Source: Boseongicola sp. (GTDB taxonomy: Bacteria; Pseudomonadota; Alphaproteobacteria; Rhodobacterales; Rhodobacteraceae). Taken from it: 34,016 bases of DNA. Below, piece after piece: positions 17,197 to 25,878 of this stretch. The stretch spans positions 1 through 34,016 of the forward strand of contig JABDQU010000038.1 in assembly GCA_013042105.1 (NCBI GenBank), in the 5' to 3' direction. Numbering within the stretch: position 1 is the first letter of the stretch; the number at the start of each line of letters is the position of its first letter. The position numbers and the translations under genes were made by a program. Below the pieces are notes generated by a model. The model was not told the origin of the DNA and did not search any database. It saw nothing but the letters and a program-made list of their open reading frames with translations.

Positions 17197-18927
17197 ATGA
17201 AACTTAAGACAACACTTTTGGCCAGTTCGGCCCTTGCGTTTGCCGCAATGGCGGGTACCGCATTTGCGCAGGACGTTTCGCGCGAAAACACAGTCATCTT
17301 CGACCTCGACCGCACGATTCAGGACCCTGAAAACTTCAACTGGATGACACCTGGCACCAAGCGGATGCACGGCGCCCACCAGACGATGTGGGAACCGCTG
17401 TTCATTCTGAATTACGGCACCGGCGCGCTCGATCCTTGGTTGGCCACAGGATTTGAAAGCAATGCCGAAAGCTCTGAATTCACGATAAGTCTGCGCGATG
17501 GTGTGGAATGGTCCGACGGAGAAGCTTTCAACGCCGATGATGTGGTCTTCACCACGAACCTCGCCATGACCAATGAAGAGATCTCGAGCCGCGAGGCTTC
17601 CACGATCCGCTCGCAGGTGGCGACGGTTGAAAAAATTGACGATCTGACGGTTAAGTTCACGCTAAACAACCCGAACCCGCGCTTCATAGTTGAGAACTTC
17701 GGTGTGCGGATTTTCGGTTCGTTTCTGATCATGCCCGAGCATATCTGGTCGGGCGAAAACGCCGCGACCTTCACCTTCAATCTGCCAATCGGCACAGGAC
17801 CTTACACATTCTCCTCGGCCGCTTCTAACCGGGCGATCTGGGACCGCAACGATGACTGGTGGGGGGCCAAAACCGGCTTCATGGACTTGCCAGCACCGCA
17901 GCGTGTGATTTTCCTTGAGTCCGGCGGCGAAGAAAGCCGCGCACAACTCATGGCCTCAAACCAACTTGATGCAGCACAAAACGTGACGATCGGCACGTTC
18001 GAGGCCATTCAGGCACAGAACCCGAACGTCATCGCATGGCACGACGGCTATCCCTACGCCGCTTCAGACCCGTGCGCGCGTCAGCTTGAGATCAACACGA
18101 CTGTCGCCCCATGGGACAACGCAAACATGCGTAGAGCCGTGGCGCACATCATTGATCGCAATCAAATCGTCAATGTTGCCTATGAGGGCACCACCGAAGC
18201 AAGCCGCACGATGTTTGCGCAGTATGGTTCGATGGCCCCGTTCATTGATGCCGTTGTTGAAGCGGGCTACGGACTGCCAGCTGCAGCGGACACCGCTGGC
18301 GGTCAGGCTCTGATCGAGGCTGAAGGCTGGACCCGTGATGGCGACTATTACACCAAGGATGGTGAGACGCTGTCGGTGAACATCCATGTGAACTCGGCCT
18401 CAACCGAATACACGCGGACGATCGACGTCATCGTTGAGCAGCTTCAGCGCGCTGGCGTTGATGCTCGTGCTGTGCCGGTCGAAAATGGTGTGTTCTGGGG
18501 CGAAGTCCTGCCATTCGGTGGTTTCGAGATGTCCTATAGCTGGCTCTCATGTGGATCGGTCAACGAGCCCTGGGCCTCGATGGGTCGCTATACCGTCAAG
18601 GATGTGGTTCCTGTGGGCGAACGCTCACCGGGCTTCAACAACACCAGCCGCTGGGACGGTCCGGGTGCTGAGGCCTATTCGGCGATCGTGGACGATATCG
18701 CGTCCCGTCAGCTTGGTGATCCGGAAGTTCCGGCACTTGTCGCAGAGGCGTATCAGTATCTCGATGCCGAGATGCCGTTCATCCCGCTTGCGCAGGCTGC
18801 AAAGCTTCTGCCGATGAACACCACTTACTGGACCGGTTGGCCTACGGCGGACAATTACTACAACCACCCGTTCTTCTGGTGGAACCACACGCATCAGATC
18901 ATTCACAACCTCGAACCTGCGAACTGA
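17197..18927 (+). CDS. ABC transporter substrate-binding protein, family 5 (oligopeptide/glycoside type)
   Basis: A 576-residue periplasmic binding protein of the SBP_bac_5 (DppA/OppA) family. It has a clear signal peptide (MKLKTTLLASSALAFAAMAGTAFA, about 24 residues, shown here by its ends only: MKLK...AFA), cleaved before Gln25. Family features are PLFILNYGTGALDPWLATGFE, the SLRDGVEWSDGEAFNADDVVF segment and NMRRAVAHIIDRNQIV. Members import peptides, nickel chelates or oligosaccharides; neighbouring genes favour a carbohydrate ligand. GGGAGG lies six bases before the ATG, and a small GGGGC/GCCCC hairpin (17167-17180) sits in the 5' leader. A strong stem-loop follows the stop codon. Confidence 0.92.
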   Translation: MKLKTTLLASSALAFAAMAGTAFAQDVSRENTVIFDLDRTIQDPENFNWMTPGTKRMHGAHQTMWEPLFILNYGTGALDPWLATGFESNAESSEFTISLRDGVEWSDGEAFNADDVVFTTNLAMTNEEISSREASTIRSQVATVEKIDDLTVKFTLNNPNPRFIVENFGVRIFGSFLIMPEHIWSGENAATFTFNLPIGTGPYTFSSAASNRAIWDRNDDWWGAKTGFMDLPAPQRVIFLESGGEESRAQLMASNQLDAAQNVTIGTFEAIQAQNPNVIAWHDGYPYAASDPCARQLEINTTVAPWDNANMRRAVAHIIDRNQIVNVAYEGTTEASRTMFAQYGSMAPFIDAVVEAGYGLPAAADTAGGQALIEAEGWTRDGDYYTKDGETLSVNIHVNSASTEYTRTIDVIVEQLQRAGVDARAVPVENGVFWGEVLPFGGFEMSYSWLSCGSVNEPWASMGRYTVKDVVPVGERSPGFNNTSRWDGPGAEAYSAIVDDIASRQLGDPEVPALVAEAYQYLDAEMPFIPLAQAAKLLPMNTTYWTGWPTADNYYNHPFFWWNHTHQIIHNLEPAN

Positions 18928-18938
18928 TCTGACATTCT

Positions 18939-18969
18939 CCCAGCCCGCCTCCCTCCTGGGTGGGCTGGG
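18939..18969 (+). terminator. Intra-operon stem-loop after the binding-protein gene
   Basis: CCCAGCCCGCC (18939-18949) pairs with GGTGGGCTGGG (18959-18969) with one G-T pair and a nine-base loop, right after the binding-protein stop codon and before the first permease. There is no T-tract. Such stems often protect the binding-protein mRNA or partly terminate, raising binding protein over permease levels. Confidence 0.6.
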
Positions 18970-19001
18970 ATATCTTCCGACATTGAGCGAAGGTGGCCAC
19001 T

Positions 19002-20012
19002 ATGGGGCGTATTCCACGCGACTATCTCATCAATCGACTGGTCACGCTTGTGCTGACCATCTTGATCGCAGCAACAATCATCTGGATAATCCCGCGCCTT
19101 TCGCCGGTTGATCCTGCCGAGATTGCACTTGGACGCATGGCGGCCGGGGCTGGCTCGGTTGCAAACTCCGAGGAAATCCTCGCGCAACTGCGTGCCAACA
19201 TGGGCATCGATCAACCGCTCATCGTCCAATACCTCAAATATATCTCGGGCGCGCTGGTATTTGACTTTGGTCTGTCCACCGCAGCTTTCCCAACCCCTGT
19301 CTCGACCCTGATCATGAATGCCCTGCCATGGACGCTCGGTCTGATGATCCTCTCGCTGATCATCACTTTCGTCATCGGCAACCTGCTGGGTGCTTTGATG
19401 GTCTGGGATCGTTCGCCGAAACTGGTCAAAGTCGCAATTCCCGCGGCAATGGTTTTTACATCGATCCCGCCGATCCTATCGGGTCTATTGCTGATGTGGA
19501 TTTTCGCCGCCAAGCTCCAATGGTTTCCGCTCACAGGGGCCTATAGTATCTTCGTCGAGCCGGGCTGGACCTGGACCTTCGTGCAATCCGTCCTTTACCA
19601 CGGTTTCTTGCCAGCCCTTTCCATCGTTGTCGTGACCTTCGGATTTTGGGCGCTTGGTATGCGGGGTCTAATGATCACCGTGCAAGGTGAGGACTACGTT
19701 AAACTTGCCGAAGCCAAGGGCCTGAAGCCTCGCTACATTCTCTACCGCTACATGATCCGAAACGCGATCCTACCACAGATCACAGCCTTTGCTCTGAAGA
19801 TCGGCCTGCTGATCGCGGGACAAGTCCTTGTCGAAAGGATTTTTGCTTACAACGGGATGGGAAAACTCCTTTACGACGCGATCCTCAATCAGGATTTCCC
19901 CGTCATTCAGGGCGTTTCCTATGTCATCATCCTGATAACGGCTCTGTCGGTCTTCCTCGTCGATCTGCTTTACCCGTTTATCGATCCACGGATCCGGCAC
20001 GAGGCGAATTGA
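19002..20012 (+). CDS. ABC transporter permease (DppB/OppB type)
   Basis: First of two inner-membrane permeases of the importer, 336 residues. It has the DppB-type layout: a first membrane helix (LVTLVLTILIAATIIWIIP), a periplasmic segment with ANMGIDQPLIVQYLKYISG, then five further helices. The EAA-type coupling loop for the ATPase is visible as KLAEAKGLKPRYILYRYMIRNAILP (written by its ends: KLAEAKG...NAILP). The start at 19002 is preferred because AGGTGG lies five bases upstream; a GTG at 18993 would add three residues. It is co-transcribed with the binding protein and the second permease. Confidence 0.91.
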   Translation: MGRIPRDYLINRLVTLVLTILIAATIIWIIPRLSPVDPAEIALGRMAAGAGSVANSEEILAQLRANMGIDQPLIVQYLKYISGALVFDFGLSTAAFPTPVSTLIMNALPWTLGLMILSLIITFVIGNLLGALMVWDRSPKLVKVAIPAAMVFTSIPPILSGLLLMWIFAAKLQWFPLTGAYSIFVEPGWTWTFVQSVLYHGFLPALSIVVVTFGFWALGMRGLMITVQGEDYVKLAEAKGLKPRYILYRYMIRNAILPQITAFALKIGLLIAGQVLVERIFAYNGMGKLLYDAILNQDFPVIQGVSYVIILITALSVFLVDLLYPFIDPRIRHEAN

Positions 20013-20111
20013 TATGATGCAGAGAGATCTTATCAAATCGTGCGCGAAGACACGCTGCGTCGCAATGTGTCAGCGTCACCCATCCGCCAATCAATTTGCG
20101 AGGGCCGCATT

Positions 20112-21044
20112 ATGACCTCTCAAGACAACGTCCCACTCACCCGCGCACAGATCCGGCAAGCCAAACGCATCAAGCGCTTTGACAACCCGTGGATGAACCC
20201 GAAGCTGATCTGGGGGGCTGGCCTTTTGCTTGGGATCATCTTTCTCGGCATCATCGGACGGTTTATCTGGGACCTCGATCTGGTCTTCACTGGCTCCAGC
20301 CCGCTAAAGCTGCCGCCCCTTGGGTTTGAGAACCTGCGCGGTCAATCAGGCGTCATTGATCATCCCATCGGCACCGATGGTGGAGGTCGAGACCTTTTGG
20401 CGTTGATCATCGTAGGTGCGCCAAACACCTTGTTCGTTGGTCTTCTGGCGTCTTTCATCGGGATGTCGATTGGCATTTTCTTGGGCTTCTCGGCAGGTTT
20501 CCTCGGAGGCCGCACAGACGACGTCATCCGCGTCGGCGCCGACGTAATGATCACGATCCCGCCGCTTCTTATCCTCGTTGTCTTTCAATCCGCCTTCGGA
20601 GACGTCACGCTCACAATGATGGCGCTGCTGATCGCGGGCTTCGTCTGGCAGTCGCCGACACGTCTGATCCGTGCGCAAGTGCTGTCGATGAAGCAATCGG
20701 GATACGTCCAGATGGCGCAACTCTCAGGTGCTTCCACTGGACACATCATGTTCCGCGAGATGATGCCGAACCTCGTGCCTTACCTCTTTGGGTCGTTCAT
20801 CGCCTCGGTGACAACGTCCATCGTGACCGCTGTCGGCCTTGAAGTTCTCGGACTTGGACCACAGCGTATCCCGACACTGGGCCGCACAATCTACGAGGCG
20901 ATCAACGCTGGCGCTTTGATCCAGAACCTCTGGTGGTGGTGGGGCATCCCGACGCTGCTGCTTGCGGTTATCTTCATCGGTTTGTTGCTGATCAATCTCG
21001 GCCTTGATGAAGTCTCGAACCCACGCCTGAGGAAGTTGTCATGA
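20112..21044 (+). CDS. ABC transporter permease (DppC/OppC type)
   Basis: Second permease of the importer, 310 residues, with the DppC-type N-terminus: a cytoplasmic arm (IKRFDNPWMNPKLIWG), a membrane helix, a periplasmic segment ending HPIGTDGGGRDLLALIIVGAPNT (the family's 'GTD..GRD' signature) and five more helices. The coupling loop is MAQLSGASTGHIMFREMMPN. The start at 20112 is chosen for the GAGGG site seven bases upstream; an in-frame GTG at 20040 lacks one. The ATPase gene start overlaps its stop codon (21041-21044), so production of the subunits is coupled. Confidence 0.91.
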   Translation: MTSQDNVPLTRAQIRQAKRIKRFDNPWMNPKLIWGAGLLLGIIFLGIIGRFIWDLDLVFTGSSPLKLPPLGFENLRGQSGVIDHPIGTDGGGRDLLALIIVGAPNTLFVGLLASFIGMSIGIFLGFSAGFLGGRTDDVIRVGADVMITIPPLLILVVFQSAFGDVTLTMMALLIAGFVWQSPTRLIRAQVLSMKQSGYVQMAQLSGASTGHIMFREMMPNLVPYLFGSFIASVTTSIVTAVGLEVLGLGPQRIPTLGRTIYEAINAGALIQNLWWWWGIPTLLLAVIFIGLLLINLGLDEVSNPRLRKLS

Positions 21045-22783
21045 CCGATAAACCAGTACTCACGCTGCGCGATCTGTCGATCGAGTTCCCAACACCGACA
21101 GGAGTCGTCCAGGCCGTCAAGAACCTTGACCTGACGATCCAGAAGGGCCGCCGTGTCGGCTTTATCGGCGAAAGTGGCTCGGGCAAAACCACGACGGCGC
21201 TTGCCGTAATGCAGATGCTCGCTGAACCCGGCCGCATCGCTGGCGGGACAATCGATCTTGCCGGAATTGATGTTCTGAGCCTGACCGAAGAGGAAATGCG
21301 ACAGACCCGCCTCTCGCGCATCGCCTATATTCCACAGGGCGCGATGAATTCGTTGAACCCGGTGATGCGGATCGAACCGCAGATGTGGGACGGCATCATT
21401 GCCCACGAAGGCAATATGGATCGCGCCGAACTAAAAAGACGTTCTGACGAAGCGTTGATCAGCGTTGGCCTGCCTGTTCACACCGCAGACCTTTACCCGC
21501 ATGAGCTTTCGGGCGGCATGAAACAGCGTGTCTGTATAGCGATGGGGATCATCCTGAACCCTGACCTGATCATCGCTGACGAGCCGACGTCGGCCCTCGA
21601 CGTGGTCACGCAACGGCAAGTCATGCAGACGCTGAAGGACATTCAGAAGAAGATCGGTTCGGGTCTTATCCTGATTGGTCACGACATGGGTTTGATGGCG
21701 CAATCGGTAGATGAATTGGCTGTTCTGAAAGACGGCGAGTTGGTAGAGCATGGCACGGTTCAGCAGATCCTCGAAGCGCCGAAACACCCCTATACCAAAG
21801 ACCTGATCTCGTCAGTGCCGCTGGTTGGCGGTGACAGTTTCCTCAACCCTGACCGTGCGGCAGCCGCGCCTGCGCGCGACAGCAAGGAGCCGCTGTTGCG
21901 CTTTGAGAACGTCCGCAAGAATTATGGGGCCGTGACCGCTCTGCATCCGATGTCATTCACGCTGCAAGGCGACACGCCTCAGATCATCTCGATCGTGGGC
22001 CAATCCGGTTCTGGAAAGTCGACAATGGGCTCAATCATGCTGGGCTTTAACCCGCCTTCCGAAGGGCGTGTGCTGTTCGAAGGTCAGGACATCCAAGCCA
22101 TGTCACAGGGCCAGTCTCTCGAATTCAGGAAGAACGTGCAGGCGGTCTTTCAAGACCCCTACGCCTGTTTCAATCCGTTCTATCGTGTGAACCACGCCCT
22201 GAAATTCCCGTTCAAGAAATTCGGACTGGCCGAAAGCGAAGCCCACACCCAGCGCGCGATGGAAGACGCCTGCGCTGCTGTAGGTCTGGATCCTGATCTG
22301 GTCTTGCAGCGCTATCCGCATCAGTTGTCGGGTGGCCAGCGACAGAGGTTGATCGTCGCACGCGCGTTGATGCTATCGCCGAAATTGCTGATCGCCGACG
22401 AACCCGTGAGCATGGTCGACGCTTCCCTGCGCGCGTCGATCCTTGCCAATATTTACGACCTGAAAGATAAATACGGTATCTCGATCCTTTACATAACCCA
22501 CGACCTTGCCACGGCGTATCACGTCAGCGACTACGTCATGGTTCTGTTCAAGGGTCATGTCGTCGAAGCCGGTCCGCCGAAAGAAGTGATCGGCGCGCCG
22601 CAACACCCTTATACACAACTGCTGATCGACTCGATTCCATGGCCCGACCTTCACCGCTCGTGGGGGGACGGTCGTCAGGACTGGGACCCGGCGAAAAAGG
22701 AAGCGGAAGCGGCAAAAGCGGGCGCTGTTTATCGCGGCGATGTGCAGGGGTTTGATCTGGCAAAGGCGGCCACTCTGGGATGA
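21041..22783 (+). CDS. ABC transporter ATP-binding protein, fused double ATPase (DppD-DppF type)
   Basis: A 580-residue cytoplasmic protein with two complete nucleotide-binding domains in one chain, powering the importer. Domain 1 (about 1-270) has Walker A GESGSGKTT (43-51), signature LSGGMKQRV and Walker B LIIADEPTSALD. Domain 2 (about 290-560) has Walker A GQSGSGKST, signature LSGGQRQRL and Walker B LLIADEPVSMVD; the usual 'TSALD' is 'VSMVD' here, with the catalytic Glu kept. Both domains have an oligopeptide-type C-terminal extension (HPYTKDLISSVP; HPYTQLLIDSIP). Start and stop codons overlap the neighbouring genes by four bases each. Confidence 0.94.
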   Translation: MTDKPVLTLRDLSIEFPTPTGVVQAVKNLDLTIQKGRRVGFIGESGSGKTTTALAVMQMLAEPGRIAGGTIDLAGIDVLSLTEEEMRQTRLSRIAYIPQGAMNSLNPVMRIEPQMWDGIIAHEGNMDRAELKRRSDEALISVGLPVHTADLYPHELSGGMKQRVCIAMGIILNPDLIIADEPTSALDVVTQRQVMQTLKDIQKKIGSGLILIGHDMGLMAQSVDELAVLKDGELVEHGTVQQILEAPKHPYTKDLISSVPLVGGDSFLNPDRAAAAPARDSKEPLLRFENVRKNYGAVTALHPMSFTLQGDTPQIISIVGQSGSGKSTMGSIMLGFNPPSEGRVLFEGQDIQAMSQGQSLEFRKNVQAVFQDPYACFNPFYRVNHALKFPFKKFGLAESEAHTQRAMEDACAAVGLDPDLVLQRYPHQLSGGQRQRLIVARALMLSPKLLIADEPVSMVDASLRASILANIYDLKDKYGISILYITHDLATAYHVSDYVMVLFKGHVVEAGPPKEVIGAPQHPYTQLLIDSIPWPDLHRSWGDGRQDWDPAKKEAEAAKAGAVYRGDVQGFDLAKAATLG

Positions 22784-25700
22784 CGGGAACAGGGCCCTTC
22801 ACGGCCGAAAAGATCGCGACGCGACTTGATCTGATTGCGCCGCACATTCATCGACGACGCCAAGCCTTACCGGAGTTCGGGATCATGCCCCTTGCGGGCG
22901 CGATGCTTGACGCGCCGATTTGCGAGGACCCCACCTATTGGGAAAAGATTCCGCACGACAGTTACTGGGGGCATGCGGATCTGAACTTCGTGATGAAATG
23001 CAACTTTACGGTTCCCCACGGCTGGGATGCGAACCATATTGCACTTCATTTTCCGCTCGGCGTGCTGGGCGATATTTTCAACCACCCCGAGGCTCTGGTC
23101 CATGTAGACCGCGTCCCGATTGGGTCGGCTGACAGGTATCATCACACGTTACCTCTTCGCCCGGAAGAAGCGGATGGGCGCGCGCATGTCTTGTCGCTTC
23201 ATGGCTGGACCGGATTGGCGGGCTGGCCACCGGACCCGAAGTGCAAAGCGAAGTTGTTCATGGGAAGTCCCGAGATCATTGAGCGTGACCCTGTATTGCT
23301 TGAGTTTTACCATCTCGCGGAGACCGTGCTGGATACTGTGCGCACGCTTGGAAGTGGAACTGAGTGCGGGGCTGCATTGCTGGAAGCGCTTGATCGCGCG
23401 TTCATCGTGCTGGATACACGCGACCCGATTGGAGACGACCTCTATGAAAGCGCGCCAGACGCGCTTGCGTTGCTTCGCGCGCATGTTGCAAAGGCGGGCG
23501 ACCCTCTCGATGTGACAGTGCATGGCATTGGCCATGCGCATATGGACATCGCCTATCTTTGGCCGGTCTCGCAAATTCGACTGAAGAACGCCCGCACCTT
23601 CAGCAACGTTTTGCGGCTTATGGAGGAAGATCCGGAGTTCACGTTCTCGCATTCTCAACCGCAGCTTTATGCGATGGTGGCCGAGGATTATCCTGCGATT
23701 TTCGAGCAGATCAAAGCCCGTGTGGCGGAGGGACGCTGGGAGGTCATGGGCGGCATGTGGGTCGAGCCCGACCTGAACGTCCCGGGATCCGAAGCGCTGA
23801 TCCGACAAATGACGCTGGGCCGGGGATACTTCAAAGACACCTTTGGCGATGTTGAAACGCCTGTTTTATGGCTGCCTGATACGTTTGGATTCCCAGCACA
23901 AATTCCGCAGTTGATGAAACTGGCTGGCCTGAAATGGTTTGTGACCAACAAGTTGAATTGGAACCAGATCAATCAGGTGCCTTCTTCCACGCACCATTGG
24001 GACGGTCTGGATGGAACCCGCGTTCTGGCGCATGTCCTGACAACGCCGCGGGATGTTCAGTATCTGCCCTTCCCCACCAACTATAAGAGCGATCTAAGCG
24101 CGCCCGAAGTGCTTGGCACTTGGACGCGATCGACCGCACCGGACACGGTTCGGGATTTGCCGATCTGTTACGGCTACGGCGACGGTGGTGGCGGACCGAC
24201 GGAAACACTTCTGGCAAAGGCGCGTCTGTTTCGGGATATGCCCGGAATGCCGCGATTTGACTACAGCACCGTGCGCCAAACCTTTGAACGTCTTGAGGCC
24301 AGCGCGGCGGATTTGCCCGTGTGGTCGGGCGAGCATTACATGGAGGGCCATCGCGGAGTCTATACGTCACAAGGCTGGATCAAACGCGCCAATCGGCAGG
24401 CAGAAGCTGCATTGCACGAGGCCGAGGCGCTGGCCGCGATGGCGGGTCAAACCCCCGATCTTGAGGAGGCCTGGCGGCTGCTTTGCCTGAACCAGTTCCA
24501 CGATATCATCACTGGAACATCGATTACCGAAGTCTTTGAAGATGCCCGAAAGGACTTTGCAGAGATCGCGAAAATAACTGAGGCCGCCGCGCAAGAAGCC
24601 GCTTTGGCTCTTTCGCTGGACACGCCTGCGGTTGCGAATGTCTCGCCCGTATCTGGCGCGCGGATGGCATGTGTTCAGGCCGATACTGAAGTCGAAGGTC
24701 AGGTCACGGATGACGGGAAACTCATCTATTTCAACGACCTGCCAAGTTATAGCATCAGATCTGTTAATACTGCGATCGCCCCTGAGACGCCGGTGAGCTG
24801 CACCAAGGTTGATGATACCGTCGTGCTTGAAAACGCGCACCTCAGGGTTGTTGTGATGAAGGATGGTCGGGTCGCGTCCGCCTACGACAAGGGTGCCGCA
24901 AGGGATATTCTGCGTAAGCATGCCTTCGGAAATCAGTTGATCGCATTTGAAGACCGTCCGATTTGCTGGGACGCATGGGATATCGATGCATCCTACGAAG
25001 ACCGGCCTGAATTGGTGCAAGGTGACGCGAGCCTGCGCATCGTTGAGGACGGACCGCTACGCGCCTCCATCGAGGTTGTCACGCGTTGGAAACGCAGCAC
25101 GATCCGCCAGCGCATTCAGCTTTGCGCGCATTCCACACGGTTGGATTTTGTGACCGATGTCGACTGGCATGAGCAGCACACACTTTTGAAAGCGGCTTTT
25201 CCAACCGGCATTGAAGCCAAAACGGCCGAGTTCGATATCCAATGGGGGCGGGTCGAACGCGCGACGACGCGTGACACTCCATTTGATGCGGCTCGTTTCG
25301 AGGTTCCTGCACAGAAATGGGCGCAGGTGCAGGATGAGAGCCTTGCCGTAGCTCTCTTGAACGACTGCAAATACGGATATGATGTGCTGGGTGGCAGGCT
25401 TCGGATTACTCTCATCAAATCAGCCACTTCCCCTGATCCTGTTGCAGATCAGGGGCAACATCGCTTCACCTATAGTCTGTTTTCCTACACTCCGGATCGC
25501 CCAGAGCTTTTGGATCATGAGGCCTATGACCTGAACGCGCCGTTGCGCATGCTTCGAAGCGTGTCACAGAGCAGTGAGACGAAAGAGCCATTCATAAAAA
25601 GCTGTAATCCGGGAGTGATCCTTGAGACCTTAAAGCCGTCCGTGAACGGCGACGCGGTGGTTGTGCGCGGGTTCGAGTCGACCGGGAAGCCCGGCGCGAC

Positions 25701-25857
25701 GACGCTTATGATGTCTGAGAAAGTGACACGTGCCAGCCTTGTGGATATCTTTGAAAACCCGATCAACGAGATCGCGTTTGACGGGAACACAGTCGACATG
25801 ACGCTTGGGCCATTCGAGATTTTCACTATTCGTCTCGAGCTTGAAGGCCGCGGTTAA
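22780..25857 (+). CDS. Alpha-mannosidase, glycoside hydrolase family 38
   Basis: A 1025-residue GH38 enzyme, which removes terminal alpha-linked mannose with retention through a zinc ion and an Asp nucleophile. The zinc site and nucleophile are visible: GHAHMDIAYLWP (His254, Asp256), WLPDTFGFP (nucleophile Asp367) and NQFHDIITGT (His574). The N-terminal 240 residues form the family's extra beta domain, followed by the catalytic barrel, the middle helical domain and a long beta-sandwich C-terminus. No signal peptide is seen, so the enzyme is cytoplasmic and would act on an imported mannoside. It is the last gene of the operon and overlaps the ATPase gene by four bases (22780-22783), which ties the transporter to an alpha-mannoside-like substrate. 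Confidence 0.94.
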   Translation: MTGTGPFTAEKIATRLDLIAPHIHRRRQALPEFGIMPLAGAMLDAPICEDPTYWEKIPHDSYWGHADLNFVMKCNFTVPHGWDANHIALHFPLGVLGDIFNHPEALVHVDRVPIGSADRYHHTLPLRPEEADGRAHVLSLHGWTGLAGWPPDPKCKAKLFMGSPEIIERDPVLLEFYHLAETVLDTVRTLGSGTECGAALLEALDRAFIVLDTRDPIGDDLYESAPDALALLRAHVAKAGDPLDVTVHGIGHAHMDIAYLWPVSQIRLKNARTFSNVLRLMEEDPEFTFSHSQPQLYAMVAEDYPAIFEQIKARVAEGRWEVMGGMWVEPDLNVPGSEALIRQMTLGRGYFKDTFGDVETPVLWLPDTFGFPAQIPQLMKLAGLKWFVTNKLNWNQINQVPSSTHHWDGLDGTRVLAHVLTTPRDVQYLPFPTNYKSDLSAPEVLGTWTRSTAPDTVRDLPICYGYGDGGGGPTETLLAKARLFRDMPGMPRFDYSTVRQTFERLEASAADLPVWSGEHYMEGHRGVYTSQGWIKRANRQAEAALHEAEALAAMAGQTPDLEEAWRLLCLNQFHDIITGTSITEVFEDARKDFAEIAKITEAAAQEAALALSLDTPAVANVSPVSGARMACVQADTEVEGQVTDDGKLIYFNDLPSYSIRSVNTAIAPETPVSCTKVDDTVVLENAHLRVVVMKDGRVASAYDKGAARDILRKHAFGNQLIAFEDRPICWDAWDIDASYEDRPELVQGDASLRIVEDGPLRASIEVVTRWKRSTIRQRIQLCAHSTRLDFVTDVDWHEQHTLLKAAFPTGIEAKTAEFDIQWGRVERATTRDTPFDAARFEVPAQKWAQVQDESLAVALLNDCKYGYDVLGGRLRITLIKSATSPDPVADQGQHRFTYSLFSYTPDRPELLDHEAYDLNAPLRMLRSVSQSSETKEPFIKSCNPGVILETLKPSVNGDAVVVRGFESTGKPGATTLMMSEKVTRASLVDIFENPINEIAFDGNTVDMTLGPFEIFTIRLELEGRG

Positions 25858-25868
25858 GCGGCCTTCAA
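25841..25868. terminator. Hairpin between the convergent mannosidase and nrdJ genes
   Basis: A perfect 11-base-pair inverted repeat (25841-25851 with 25858-25868) whose six-base loop GGTTAA contains the mannosidase stop codon. It lies 11 bases from the end of nrdJ on the other strand, so one structure could end both transcripts. No long T-tract follows on either side. Confidence 0.6.
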
Positions 25869-25878
25869 AGTTAACAGA

